NCBI GenBank assembly: GCA_030052745.1
Contig: JANBVO010000035.1
Location: forward strand, 186,001-250,000
Source: Pleurostoma richardsiae
Taxonomy: Eukaryota > Ascomycota > Sordariomycetes > Calosphaeriales > Pleurostomataceae
DNA length: 64,000 bases
Direction of reading: 5' to 3'
The notes beneath the pieces are model-generated. The model saw only the letters and a program-made list of their open reading frames with translations, had not been told where the DNA came from and searched no databases. The translations under genes and the position numbers were made by a program. This document shows, one piece after another, positions 22,738 to 33,943 of this stretch (position 1 is the stretch's first letter; each line of letters opens with the position of its first letter).

Positions 22738-24587
22738 TTACACCGGAACGAGCTTTGTCTCAAACTGGAATCCCGCCCCGTCCAGGCGGTCAATGAACGG
22801 CTGGCCAAGGCAAGCTGCCGTGTAAACACCGCCATCGAGGTGCAGGTCCTCCTCCAGAATGGTAGAGGCTGCCTGGGCTAGAAGGACACCGGTCACTGTC
22901 AGGATGTTAGCACACAGTCCTGCAGACGAGAACATGATATGAGGCAAGGACAACTCACGATAATACATGCCACCCTTGTACCACGCTCTGCAGAATGCCT
23001 GCTTGCCAACACTGTCTGGTAGATCGGGGTTCGCCACTCCGCGGAACTCGATGTCTTCTTTGAGAGCCTCCGCCGGGTCTTTGCCCTCGCCCGGTTGATA
23101 CACGAACCGGCGCACAAGCTTCCTGAATGGGGGGACCGTCGCAAGGAGAATCGCGGAGAAAAGCAGTCCCCAGTGCATGACGATTCCCTGGAACCAGTTC
23201 CGTGGTTTCATGTACTCCTCGAACGAGAAGTTCGGCCCGTAGAACTCTGATTTTCTAGAAGGGATTGCCGAGAGGAGACCCCAGGTGCGCTGAACGATAG
23301 GCGCATCGGTTGCCCCTGCGATGGATGTCGTGAGCAGGCCCAGGTTCGGAACAGTGCGGAGACCGGTCAACCGGCTGAGAAGGGAGGGTTTCTTGACGGC
23401 CGGTTCAAGATTGAGGATTGGTGAGAGAGCGAAGGGCCGGCGGCAGGCCTTGAACTCCTGGAGAGAGAATACATCGAAAACACTGAGCACAGTTGCCAGC
23501 GTTCCTCCAGAAGGCGCCGCGCTTGTCGTTGTAAGTGGATCATCATGATACAGGAGAAGGTATGCACTGTACTCACTTCAACCGATGGATGGACACCGTG
23601 ACATCTCTCGTCTTTGCGGACAGGTCGGCGCGAAGACGGGACGCCAGGAGCCATGTAATCAGGTCCGGCGGTGCGGACTCGATACCGATCTGGGGGAACA
23701 TGAGGCTTCCATTCGCTCTGGCAACGACTTCGTACTTCTTGATCATCCTGGCCACGTATGGGACTTCTCCCGTAACATCAAGATAGTGCGTTCCACGCTC
23801 CGCACAAGCTTTGAATGCCTATCCGCACAAGTCTCATCAACATCTATGACCCAAATCTGCAACGGCAATCAATTCTTCCCTCAGGGGCTTGACTCACATG
23901 TTCGCCGTACATGCCATAAGGGCCGACTGTAGTCATCAGGATGAACGTCTTGGCAGCTAAGCTGCTGAGGTCTGCGCTGTTCAAGTCGCATACTTCAATG
24001 TCTAGCGTCGCATATTAGCCATGAGTCGTCATCCGACGGCGAGCATATGAAGCCATCCAGCCCGGTTCACATAGAGTATTGCGTCTCGCGCAGGCACGAC
24101 CAGTGCCCCTAATATCCCATTCAGGGATATCCGCTGGGCGTTGTGCACAAACGGAGATTTTTCAGCGTCTCTTAAGACTTTCCCAAGTGCAGATATAGGA
24201 TGGATGCGATGGTGCCTCTGGATTCGCCAGGTCGGCTTTTGGGGGTGCGGGTCATAATAGCCAACCAATGTTCGAATATGCATGGATCAGATCGCTGATA
24301 ATAACTTAAAATCCCACGTACCGGGCTGACGGCGGTCTGGGTCCAACCGCTGGAGCTCAGCTGCCACCTTCTCCAGCTTCGACCTAGAACGACCTGCAAT
24401 GGCCCATTTCAGGTCTGTTGGGAGATGAGTGGTGATGTGCTCGGCCGCGAACTTGCCAGTGTAGCCTTCACGATGGTCAGTCAGCAGAGGTTTCTTCAGG
24501 CAAGGCTTGCCGAGGGGGTTAGAGCCACACACCGGTTGCGCCGAACAGCACAATGTCGTATTGCCGACCATGCTTCTTGAAAGGCAT
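22738..24587 (-). CDS. Saccharopine-dehydrogenase-like oxidoreductase (SCCPDH family)
   Basis: Predicted membrane-associated NAD(P)-binding oxidoreductase of the SCCPDH group; the substrate is unknown for most members. Six exons: 24587-24533, 24465-24322, 24001-23898, 23818-23577, 23521-22959 and 22895-22738, giving 421 aa, the family length. The N-terminus MPFKKHGRQYDIVLF leads into the Rossmann loop GATGYTG (residues 16-22), with one intron splitting that loop. Later motifs are TVGPYGMYGEH, GTHYLDVTGE and SGGTLATVLSVFD. A hydrophobic segment (GIVMHWGLLFSAILLATV) in the second half fits membrane association. The C-terminus ends FETKLVPV. It differs from true lysine-pathway saccharopine dehydrogenases. 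The start is firm because it directly precedes the Rossmann strand. Confidence 0.9.
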
Positions 24588-25416
24588 CCTGGATCGTACA
24601 AGGCAGCTTTAGCCCTCAGTCACAGAATAATTGAGTAGAATCTCGAGGAAATTATGATATAATTTGGTGTTCGAGTCAGCGCTCCGTTGCCCCGGCAAGC
24701 CAAGAAGCTCTTCTGTAGGTCGTGTCTGTAGGAGCCGCGAGTTTGGTTACGTAGTAGAATACGGGATGGTAACATGCTACAGCTATCGCATCAAGAAAGG
24801 AAAGAGTGGCCATGGGACATCTTTAATGCTTCGAGCGAAAGCGCCGCCCATGCACCTAGTCACTGCCCATCTCCGGCCAGGCATGACATTAGACTGCCCG
24901 CCATCGCCGCCGAGTGCTTTCAGACGGTCACAGAATGCTCGAAAGGGCATCACGGCCGTGTCTGTGTCGGCGGCGGCCCAACGGGGCCCCTTCAAAGATT
25001 TGCAGCTCCGAGGTTTGAGACATGCAGTGGCTCCAGCCGCCTCGCCTTTACTTCCCTTTGCGGTTTAAGGCACGGAGATGGATGGATGGATCACCTTGGT
25101 GGGCTGTCGCCGGCTCGATGTTCCACCATTTTAGACCGACTCCTGTCATGTGAAGCGTCCCGTGATACAAAGATGGTCGGGGTGGGAGAATTCATCCTCC
25201 GATGTGGCATGACGGGAATGGAAGGCGGGGCAACAGGGCAGATAGGTACCCGCGTACCTCTCCGGTTACTGCCTGAGGCGTCAATCTTTTTCCACTGCGC
25301 ACAATCTGGTCGGCCAAAATAGTCAAAAATTCAACGACCACTGAAACTTCTTGTTCACACATCGCCAAACCGCCGTCTACCACATCCCTTAGACAGCACA
25401 TCCCCCATCCGACAAG
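24588..25416. other. Divergent promoter region, oxidoreductase and eL43
   Basis: An 829-bp gap between divergent starts. A GATGGATGGATGGA run lies near 25076. The 110 bp before the eL43 start are rich in C/A and typical of a ribosomal-protein leader. No gene is supported here. Confidence 0.5.
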
Positions 25417-26028
25417 ATGACGAAGAGTATGTGCATATCCGACGAATTGCCTCAAATAAACAGCAGATACCCTCTGAACTGGCTGCGGTGTCCGATCAGA
25501 TCGCTACACCCACCCTGCGCCAAAAGAGGTCGTTGCTGCCGTCGTGAGAATACTGGGCTGACACGATAATCCAGGAACCAAGAAGGTCGGCGTCACCGGC
25601 AAGTTCGGTACTCGGTATGTTCTAAAATTGATCGAAGATTGTTCCGTTCAATAGCTAACGTTGATCTCTACAGTTATGGTGCCTCTCTCCGGTAAGATGC
25701 TAAGCATACCTCGCTCGAACGACATTCAGAACTCGATACTTACAGTTTCTAAAGGAAGCAAGTCAAGAAGATGGAGATCACACAGCACGCCCGGTACACG
25801 TGCCAGTTCTGCGGCCGCAACACCGTCCGCCGGGTGAGCACTGGTATCTGGAAGTGCCACGGCAAGGGCTGCGCCAAGACCATGAGTGGTGGTGCCTACA
25901 CCGTCACGCAAGTGTTCCCCCGATGGAGACAACGCCGCACGGAGTCGACTAACAACCAATTCAGGACCCCTGCTGCGGCTGCTATGCGGTCGACGCTCCG
26001 ACGGTTGAGGGAGATCCAGGAGGTCTAG
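25417..26028 (+). CDS. RPL43: 60S ribosomal protein eL43 (L37Ae)
   Basis: Zinc-ribbon protein of the large ribosomal subunit. Five exons: 25417-25426, 25575-25614, 25674-25691, 25755-25907 and 25965-26028, giving 94 aa starting [19 protein letters not shown]. The zinc ribbon has C39-x2-C42, then C57-x4-C62 in [11 protein letters not shown]; the family I know has C-x2-C in the second knuckle. The C-terminus [14 protein letters not shown] is typical. Intron 4 (25908-25964) starts with GC, not GT (GCAAGT donor), with a GACTAAC branch point; only this junction restores [13 protein letters not shown]. The first exon is just ATGACGAAG plus one base. Intron-rich short ribosomal genes of this kind are usual in ascomycetes. 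Confidence 0.94.
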
Positions 26029-27831
26029 ACGTGCGGTGGGATGGTTTGCTTATTCTCGTTCTGGTTCGGTCAAGGGCAAAACGGAGTCTTCACGCATGAT
26101 GGGCGAACATGATCTCGCGGTCTTCGATCTATTTGACAGAAGCCAACCGTCAATGAAATAGTCTTCCTGGCACACACAAGCATCGCGCTTCCTCGAATTC
26201 GTCCTGCACAGGAGCATGGAGGGGAGCCTGTTGTTGAGGTGATGTGAATGTTATTAAGCTATCAATGCTGAATGTGACCACGAAGGTTGTCCGGATGGCC
26301 AGCCGGCATCGACAAAGGGCGCTTAACCATTTCGAAAGGCGGAACATCGTCATCGGAACCTTGCATGAGACCAGGAGACCGTGGCTGCCTGGAACCTTAT
26401 GGGACCCTCGGCTCCGAGTCCAGTCTACGGGCCTCGGATTAGCGAGTGCAGGGTCATTACCCCGTTTACGCTCTGGGTGATAATATACTTGGGGCTCACA
26501 CGATCCGGATGACAAGCAGGTCCGGCGGCGGGCTCTCGCCGGTGTGGAAGGTTGCATTCATTTCTCGACCCTGCATCAGGCAGGATGATCTGGACAAGCT
26601 GTCCTCGTCTGCCGTCTGCGCAGTTTAGCCAATAGCGCGCCTCCTCGCATCGTCCCGTGTTTAGAGGCTCTGGCGGGGAAGGTACTGAAATATGTGCCTT
26701 GGGCCAGAAAGAGATCTCGGGGCGACCAGGGGCTGCGCTGTTGCGCCAGCTAACCTCGCAGTGATTTGATCTTGTCCACGTCTCGGGATATTCTCCTTAG
26801 CTGTGCCGGCCATGCGTGAATGGTCTGCAGGCGGTGCCTTGCCTTACGTAGCTGCTTCTTCCGTGCCCGATTACGTCGAGACCTCAGGCTCGACTAGCGT
26901 TCCAATCCAGACGAGCCTACAAGGGACACGACTGTGGCTGCCTCTATCACGGACCTACCTGGATGGCATGCAGGGCACGAATCACCCTTCACCTGGCCTC
27001 GCCTCAGCTTAGAGCATCCGGGCTTCAAGCCTCCACGCCCGAGGCAATCAAATGGGGAAGGTCGGCCAGTCATCAGCGGGGCCAGCCTTGGTAGTGGATT
27101 CCTGTGTGCAGCAGGTTGCGTGTGACTCTTCGCAGGTGCGTGTCAGTCAGTCAGGCACTTGGAGGAACACGCATCCCCGTCGTGCCCGTCCACTGCGAGT
27201 GCGCGCCTTAGCCACCTCGCACTCCGATACGTGCTCGTGCGGAGATGTGTAAGTACCACACAACCGTAGATCTGTAGAGGCGGTACTCCGGTGCCTGGTA
27301 GAGTGCCTGGGTGCATGCCAGCCAGGGGAGACGGCGACGGTGGCGCGGAACAGGTGAGAGGGCGGGCTGCCTGGTGATTGGCCCACGGGGCGAGTCGAGC
27401 TTAGCGCAAAACCCGCCTATTCTGGAGCGCCTTCTCGCTGCCCTTCTTTGCCTCTTTCTTCTCCCCTTCAGTTTGCTAATCCTCCTCTCCCTGTTCGTTT
27501 ACCTGTTTTCTCCTCAGACTGTCTCCGTGCACTCGTCACGCTAGGCTCTGGCAAAGTGAAGTGCTGGTGAATTTTCCCACCACCCGCGCCGGTCCCGCCA
27601 TCCGCCATCCGCCATTCCGCCCCCCCAAAAACCCAGGAGCTCCTCTTCCCTACTATTGTACCAACCGTTAACACCGCCCACTCTCGAAACAATCAATCAT
27701 CTCGTCAGCGAAAAACAAGCGCCCACAACTGCTGTTGGTCTCTGCACCACTTGCTCGCAGACGACTTACATGTCTTCTCAAACTCCAGACCATCTCCAAA
27801 ACACTTGTTTCCTTCGCTACTGTCAATCATA
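26029..27831. other. 1.8-kb intergenic region upstream of the RING-PHD gene
   Basis: No supportable gene. The first part is the eL43 3' flank. An inverted CCAAT box (TGATTGG, 27375-27381) lies about 0.45 kb before the RING-PHD start, and pyrimidine-rich leader sequence runs from 27430 to 27830. Confidence 0.5.
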
Positions 27832-29830
27832 ATGGCAGACCAATGCATTGTCTGTCTGGAGAACCTGGACACCGCCGTACCCTCCCCACAATTGCAGTCT
27901 GGCAGTAGTGGTGGTGCCGTTGGTAGCGGCAGTGAGCCACAGCCAGAGCAAGCTGCCGCTGCGGCGGAACCGGTGGCGGCTTCATCGCCCAACGCAGCGG
28001 CATCACCATCATCATCCAGCACCACAACAGGCAAGCAAGCTGCCATCGACCTCGAAAATGGCGAAAACCACGACAACATTGCAGTGATCCAAGTATGCGG
28101 GCATATGCTGCACGACTTATGTCTCAAAGAGTGGACTGGAAAGGCAAACAGTTGTCCAATCTGCCGCCAGTCGTTCCATCTCGTCCAAGTCTACGACAAA
28201 GTAGGGGGTAAGTTAGATTCCTCTCCAGAAACCTTGCCAAGGTCTGTAGTTGCTAACTATTATTTGCACAGGTTCCCTGCTGTCAACTTATAAAGTCGAG
28301 GACAAGAAACAAGTCGTCGAGTTCGACCCTCAAGCATGGCTCGACGAAAATCAAGAGGAGGAGGAGGATTCCACACCCTGCCCAGTGTGCAACAGTGCAG
28401 ATCACGAAGATGTCCTGCTCCTGTGCGACGGGTGCGATACGCCCTATCACACCCATTGCATTGGTCTCGACAGTATCCCTCGCGGGTCATGGTTCTGCAT
28501 GGAGTGTGTGGATCTCCTAGGCCCAGAAATTCAGAACTCTCGTCCCTCCTTTCCCGGTGCATCGGGCCGGAGCGGGCGAAGAAACGACTTCTTCCCTCGG
28601 ACACTAGCGAGTATGCGCCGAGCTAGGAACCGGGCTCGCTCGGACGAGTGGCAGGGCGCATGGGGACAGATCTCAGGGGCGGTATTCGATGCCATCAACC
28701 TCGATCTTGACTCGCATGACGGTGACGACGCCCTGGAGGAGTACCGGCGATCGCAGCAGCTTCGGGAAAGAGAACGACGCGAGTACCAACGTTGGCAGCA
28801 ACGCCTCAACATCGCGAGCCGACTTGGGGCTCGTGACGTATTTGAAAGAAGCATTCAAGAGGTTGTCGCGCAGCCTGTGCAACGCCATCAAGCACCCCCT
28901 AGTCGAGAAAGCCGGGAAGAGAGGCGAGCCTGGGGGGCTTTGGAGAGAGCTCGAGAGTGTGAAACTGCAAGCCCCGGCAGCCGGAAGCGCAAGTCGAGAT
29001 CTATAACGGCCTCTCCTATCGAGCCGGCCCCAGAGCCCGAACGTCGGCTCAAGCGACCTAGGACACGGAGGGTTGCTGTGCACGGCGATGCCGGTCCGTC
29101 CAAGTCACCATCCGTACCGTCGCATCAGGCCGATCATGCGGGCCCTTCAGCAGCGAGCGCTTCCTCTCCGCCACCATTTGCAGAGCCGCCGTCGTTCCTG
29201 TCGTCCCTTCTCAAAGAAGTCGAGATGAGCACGCCATCCGATGATGAGAATATCCGAAACTTGTTTGCGCCAAACCCGCACACAGTTGATCCTTCGTCTC
29301 CGGCCACCTCACCAGCCGGGTCGGCTTACAATAGCCCTAGAGCGCTATCCATCACACCCCCACCATATACGAACGGCAGGTCTGCCTCACCGACATTATC
29401 GCTGAGCTCACATATTGAGCCTGTCTACCCGCCAGCCAACTACTCGCCGACGAGGGCCTCGGGAGATCATAGCGACAGCGAGCAACGATCGCGCCACAAC
29501 GGTAGCCCAATATCTGAACTGCGCCAACCCCGGCCCCGACGGCAGCAGCCCATAAAACTGCCCCGGTCACAGGACGCATCACCAACACGACCTCCGCTGT
29601 CCCTCGAGATGAAAGAGAACATTAGCAGCATAGTGCGATCTGCACTGAAGCCCCACTGGAAGTCCAGCCAGCTCACGCCTGACCAGTATGCGACCATCAA
29701 CCGCGATGTCTCTCGGAAGCTATACGAAGAAGTGACGGATCCTGCAGCCGTCGACGACGAGGCGCGGAAGACCTGGGAGAAGATCGCCACAAATGAGGTT
29801 GCTCGGGCGGTCGCAAGTCTCAAGGCATAG
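27832..29830 (+). CDS. RING-PHD protein with C-terminal SRI-like domain (Asr1/PHRF1-type)
   Basis: Predicted nuclear ubiquitin ligase acting at RNA polymerase II. Exons 27832-28207 and 28272-29830, about 644 aa. The RING has C5 and C8 (CIVC), then an 80-residue Ser/Ala/Gly-rich insert before C89-x-H91, with CPIC at 108-111. The PHD finger follows (CPVCNSADHEDVLLLCDGC, then HCIGLDSIPRGSWFCMEC). The middle is Arg/Glu-rich helices, then a Ser/Pro-rich disordered region. The last about 80 residues (LEMKENISSIVRSALKP to the end) are helical and resemble the SRI domain of PHRF1, which binds the phosphorylated polymerase tail. Yeast Asr1 is also RING-PHD and modifies polymerase II. The RING and PHD are seen; the SRI call and the role are inferred. 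Confidence 0.84.
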
Positions 29831-30954
29831 AGTACAGCACAGACGTGAACTGAAATGCATATGGTCATGGTGTCCAGGATTTGGCGAGCAGGGCGTTTCA
29901 CGGTTGCAAGACAGCGGACACGGTTCTGGTTAGATACCCCCCTGGCATGAGGCATCTGGATGGGCACTTTGGGATTCCTTTCTGTTTTCTCCCATTGAGG
30001 ACGCGGTGCTATTAGGAACGGCGCTTGATCTGGATGGGTGTATAGGAGCATCCGGCGGGCCATCATATCTTACCAGCGCTCCAGAAGCCTCTTTACTGTT
30101 ATGGAGATTCTCTGTCTTGCTTATTGTCGCGAGGATTTTTGTTGTAAATAAGGAATGATGATAGCTTCTTTGCTGAGCAGTTCTGTTGCTGCACAATCCA
30201 TGTTTACAAGTCCAATGGCACCTGTCGCTGTTGCACGTGTTCCTCAGGCCCGCAACTTGGTTGATGATCACTTCTGGAGGTGCAGAACGGTGGGTGGTTC
30301 ACAGCGCGTTGATTCGCATGAGTTAGTCCGGCATACCATGTTATATTTCATAAAAGTCATCCGTGCTTCTGATCCATAACTTGCCGAAGAAGAGAAGAGG
30401 CCTCCTCCTTCAGTGTTGCGAGCACAGACGACAAAATGAAAGTCTCCTTTATTTAGATGACGCTTGCTTGGGCGGTAGTTGCTCCGTACGGCGGTTAGGG
30501 ACCTCGCGTCTTCCTCCCCTTACCCATACACCATCACGAGAACCTCCACATAAACGGTCTTTCGGGGCCAGCACCGCTCGCACTCATCATAGTAAATATT
30601 CAATTGAAACCAACTAATTGACTGTGCCGACAAAGCTAGGAAGAAGACCTTTAGACTCGAGATGACGAGTGTTACCGAAATGTCTAGCATTCTCTTTGCC
30701 GCTCTAACACGGCCTAGGGCTGAAGTTCTGTGATGGGGCTAACCGAAATGGAGACGAGCTGGGCCCGGTTCCAGACGTTGGGACGCGTAATCCTCTCCGA
30801 GGGGGCTCGGGGGATAACCCGCACAGCCCGTTGATTCCTTTCCACCCACGGCCCGCACACCTGATAAGATTGTCTGTTGCTTCTCCCATCTCACTTCCTC
30901 TCCTTTTCCTCCACGCGTGCCGGTGAAGGAGTTTCCAACTTCTTCCTGTAAGCC
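29831..30954. other. 1.1-kb intergenic region
   Basis: This holds the 3' flank of the RING-PHD gene and the upstream region of the proline-rich gene. The 80 bp before the next start are pyrimidine-rich, as in a fungal leader. No gene is supported. Confidence 0.5.
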
Positions 30955-32186
30955 ATGAGCGAGCACCATCACCACCGCGAGATGGCTCCTGTTGAGAGGC
31001 CGCTGGCCCCTGAGACGCCGACACCACCTCCTGACATGCCTCCTCCTCCTCCTGAGGACGGCGGCCTACCACCACCACCGCCGCCGCCGCCGCCTCATGA
31101 TGGACACTTCCCTCATCATCCTCCTCCTCCTCCCCCTCCTCATGGAGACTTTCCTCCCCCTCCTTATGATGGGGACTTCCCTCCTCCTCCACCACCACCT
31201 CCTCCTCCTCATGACGGTGACTTTCCTCCACCACCGCCTCATGAAGGAGACTTCCCTCCTCCGCCACACATCGGGGGCGGGCATCACGGTGGTCACGGGC
31301 CGCACCACCCTCATATGGTGAGCAAAAACTTGCTGAACATCCCCCAACCAAGGGTCTGGTAGAACCAATAACTAACACGCCTTCACAGCACCCGCAGCAC
31401 GGCCCTCATCACCCGCGGCCCCCCTTCCCGGGCCCTCCTAACCTGCTGACCATGGTCGCGCTCTTCGCTCTGCTCTCCGTCTTCTTCACCCTCCTGCACC
31501 GGCGCTTCTTCGCCCGCTCCGGCACCTACGCCGAGCGCCGCGAGGCACGCCGCCGCCGCCGGGCTTCCCGCAAGTCCTCCTTCCTCTCGCGGCTGCACTC
31601 CCTCGTCGGCGGCCGGTACGCCTCCGACGAGGACGAGGACGACGATGAGGACGACGAGAAGGCGCGCATGCTCTCCCGCCAGGGCCGGTCGGGCGACGCG
31701 GACGGCGCCTCGCCCACCATGGAGCAGGAGATCGCGGCGTTCCGCACCGTCGCCGAGGTCGTGGGCGACATGGTCCTCGCCGCCGAGGAGGGCCGCGCGC
31801 CGGCGCGCCGCCAGCACCAGTGCGCCTCCCCGCCGGCGTGGCAGGTTGCTCCTCCCGCTCCAGCTCCCGCTCCCGCCGCCACTGCTCCTCCTCCTGCTGC
31901 CGCTGCCGCTACCCCTGCTCCGCCTTCTCCTACGGCTGCGGCGCAGCAGACGACGACGGCCACCACCACCACCACCTACTGGGTGCCGCCGGCGAGCCCG
32001 GGCGCGGCGTTCGCCATGTTCGTGCCGGACGTGCACGACGAGGCGCTGCCGGCGTACGACGAGAGCACGTCGGCCAGCTCAACGGTGGCGGACGGGTTCC
32101 GGTACACGCCGGGCTCGAGCGAGTACACGCCCAGCAGCAGCGGGTCGTCGGATGCGGGCAGCGTGCTTGGTGATACGAAGTACTGA
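30955..32186 (+). CDS. Proline-rich repeat protein with one membrane helix
   Basis: Not assignable to a named family. Exons 30955-31317 and 31389-32186, about 386 aa. Residues 1-120 are a low-complexity Pro/His/Asp region with imperfect repeats of the form HDGDFPPPPPPP (seen as HDGHFP, HGDFPP, YDGDFP, HDGDFP and HEGDFP). One hydrophobic helix follows near 142-156 (LTMVALFALLSVFFTLL), then a strongly basic stretch (REARRRRRASRKS), an acidic patch, Ala/Pro/Thr-rich sequence and a Ser/Thr-rich C-tail. By the positive-inside rule the basic side should be cytosolic, putting the proline repeats outside or in a lumen. The repeats could bind SH3, WW or profilin-type partners only if the topology is reversed. 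Confidence 0.72.
31075..31262 (+). repeat. Coding tandem repeat, (H/Y)DGDFPPPP-type
   Basis: An imperfect coding repeat in exon 1 of the proline-rich gene. Each unit has a His/Tyr-(Asp/Glu)-Gly-Asp-Phe core followed by four to ten prolines. CCT/CCA codon runs make it prone to replication slippage. Confidence 0.8.
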
Positions 32187-32641
32187 GGTGTCTGCGGCTG
32201 GGAGGAGAGGCAGAGTGTGCGCTTCGTAGTACAGGGTTCGGATTGATGGGGAGATTTGCGGCGAGAGCGGTCCCGAAGAAAGAGAAATAGTTCCTTACCT
32301 GTCTCGTTCACAGTGTGTATGATGGAAGTCTTTCTTTCGGCGTTGAGGTTGGTTCATTTTGTGTGGTTCTATTTCCTTCGAGTTGACTGGTTTCCTGTTC
32401 CCTGTGCTCTTTAGAGGCCGAAATCAGGTGAAGAAATCTGGCGGGTTATATGAAAGGGGCTGGCAATTGGAGTGAGCATATACGAGCGCTATCTCGCAGG
32501 CATAGTATGAATTTGGCATATATAACCGGCTATCTCGAGAGTCGCCTCTGTGAGTTGTGCTCTATTGATGGTCACCATCACCGTACTATGCATTGCTTGA
32601 TGCTCCAGATATCTATCTCTTAAGCCTCTGACCAGATCATA
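32187..32641. other. Convergent 3' intergenic region
   Basis: Gap between the stops of two facing genes. It looks like 3' UTR sequence; I see nothing else. Confidence 0.5.
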
Positions 32642-33943
32642 TCATCCGAATATGAACTCCTCGTAGTTCCTCCGTATCCTCTCGATCCCCTCCCTCAAAC
32701 CCCACCCTTTGATCTCGCACACCCTCCGGTACATGTCCTCCAGAAACTGGTCCATGCGCGGACCGGCGGTGTGCAGGTCGCTCTCGACGAGGATGCGATC
32801 GTCAGGACAGGCGCGGATAACCTCCGGCGTCCTGGCCTCGCCGCCGGCTGTCGAGAAGTTGATGCATACCGAGAAGGAGAAGAACACCTTGGCCGGGATC
32901 CTCTTGTCCTCCGTGTACTGCTTCATCACCTCCACCGGCCCGCTGAACGAGTGCAGGCATATCCGCGGCGGGTAGGGCTTCGGCTTCACCCGTTTCTGCA
33001 TTTTCTTCTTCCCACCGCCAGCTCCTCCTTCGTCGTCATCCTCCTCTTCCTCCGACGACGAAGAGAAGTCCTCATCCACCCCCTTCGCGATCATCTTCCT
33101 GTCCCGCGCGCTGACGCCCCTCCTCTCATGGCCCTTCCACATCCCTCGCAGCACATCGTACAGCTGCCCGTGCGCCTGCACCCCGTGCACGCTCACCGCG
33201 CGGCCCATCTCCCCCGCCAGCGCCAGCTGCGCCCGCAGCACGGCCGCCTGGTGCGGCGCCGCCACGCGGTGCGCCGACAGCGTCCGGCCCTCGCGCCCGC
33301 CCGGGGTGAGCGACCCGTCGCGCGCCGCCGCCTCGTCGTCGGCCCACGCGCGCGGCAGCCGGAAGGCGCGGTCCAGGCCGACCTCGCCGACGAGGGCGAG
33401 GGGGTGCGCGGCGAGGCGGGCGCGCGTGGCGGCCAGGAAGGCGGAGAGGGGCTGCGGCGCGGGCAGGCCAGCGAGGAACTCGGGAGGTGGCGGGGGGGTG
33501 AGCACGGAGGCGTAGTGCTGGGCTTTGTGCTTGGGGTCGGACGGGTCGAACGACCCCGCCGCGGCGGCGCCGGTGTCGTCGTAGAGCTGGTGGGAGAACC
33601 AGGGGTGCCAGCCGAAGGCCGGGATCAGCTTCCTCGGCGGGTCGGAGGCGTCGCTGCCGGGCCGGGAGAGCTCCTCGAGGCTCCGGACGCCGTGCTCCTC
33701 GGCTGCGGAGGCGACGAGGTCCTGGTCTTGTGACCGGGTGGACATGACCGTCAGGCACCGGGCGCCCATGTCTGGGATGAAAGGGACGGATGACATGGTG
33801 TCCGTCGGGTGGCAGTGGGCGTCGCACACGCCGGCGTCCCAGGGGAAGTCGTCTCCATCATTGCGTGTCCTCTCATTCGCCGGCGGAGAGCTCTGAGGTG
33901 CCTGGGATCCGTCTGTATCCTCCGATGAAGGTGGTGCGCACAT
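32642..33943 (-). CDS. TatD-family metal-dependent hydrolase (Scn1/Cut9-interacting type)
   Basis: A TIM-barrel amidohydrolase-type protein of the TatD family; the nearest known fungal kin is S. pombe Scn1, which binds the APC subunit Cut9. Single exon, 433 aa from MCAPPSSED (an in-frame Met at 33973 is less likely). Metal ligands are visible: H43 and H45 in DAHCHPTD, Glu in LVGEVGLDR, His in SVHGVQAHG, His in CLHSFSGPVEV and Asp in LVESDLHTAG. An acidic-then-basic insert (SSSSEEEEDDDE, then GGGKKKMQKR) interrupts the barrel and is probably a surface loop. Codons are very GC-rich. Family assignment is strong; nuclease activity versus an APC-linked role cannot be decided from sequence. Confidence 0.87.
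   Translation of the reverse strand: MCAPPSSEDTDGSQAPQSSPPANERTRNDGDDFPWDAGVCDAHCHPTDTMSSVPFIPDMGARCLTVMSTRSQDQDLVASAAEEHGVRSLEELSRPGSDASDPPRKLIPAFGWHPWFSHQLYDDTGAAAAGSFDPSDPKHKAQHYASVLTPPPPPEFLAGLPAPQPLSAFLAATRARLAAHPLALVGEVGLDRAFRLPRAWADDEAAARDGSLTPGGREGRTLSAHRVAAPHQAAVLRAQLALAGEMGRAVSVHGVQAHGQLYDVLRGMWKGHERRGVSARDRKMIAKGVDEDFSSSSEEEEDDDEGGAGGGKKKMQKRVKPKPYPPRICLHSFSGPVEVMKQYTEDKRIPAKVFFSFSVCINFSTAGGEARTPEVIRACPDDRILVESDLHTAGPRMDQFLEDMYRRVCEIKGWGLREGIERIRRNYEEFIFG

Noticed and set aside
25427-25574. Possible intron-hosted snoRNA in eL43 intron 1
   Set aside because: No C box (TGATGA) with matching D box, and no H/ACA layout.
30704-32036. Two minus-strand frames (224 and 217 aa) opposite the proline-rich gene
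   Set aside because: Glu/His/Arg-rich antisense images of proline and alanine codon runs.
32771-33733. 320-aa plus-strand frame opposite the TatD-like gene
   Set aside because: Arg/Gly/Val-rich shadow caused by strong GC3 bias; the opposite strand has clear metal-site motifs.
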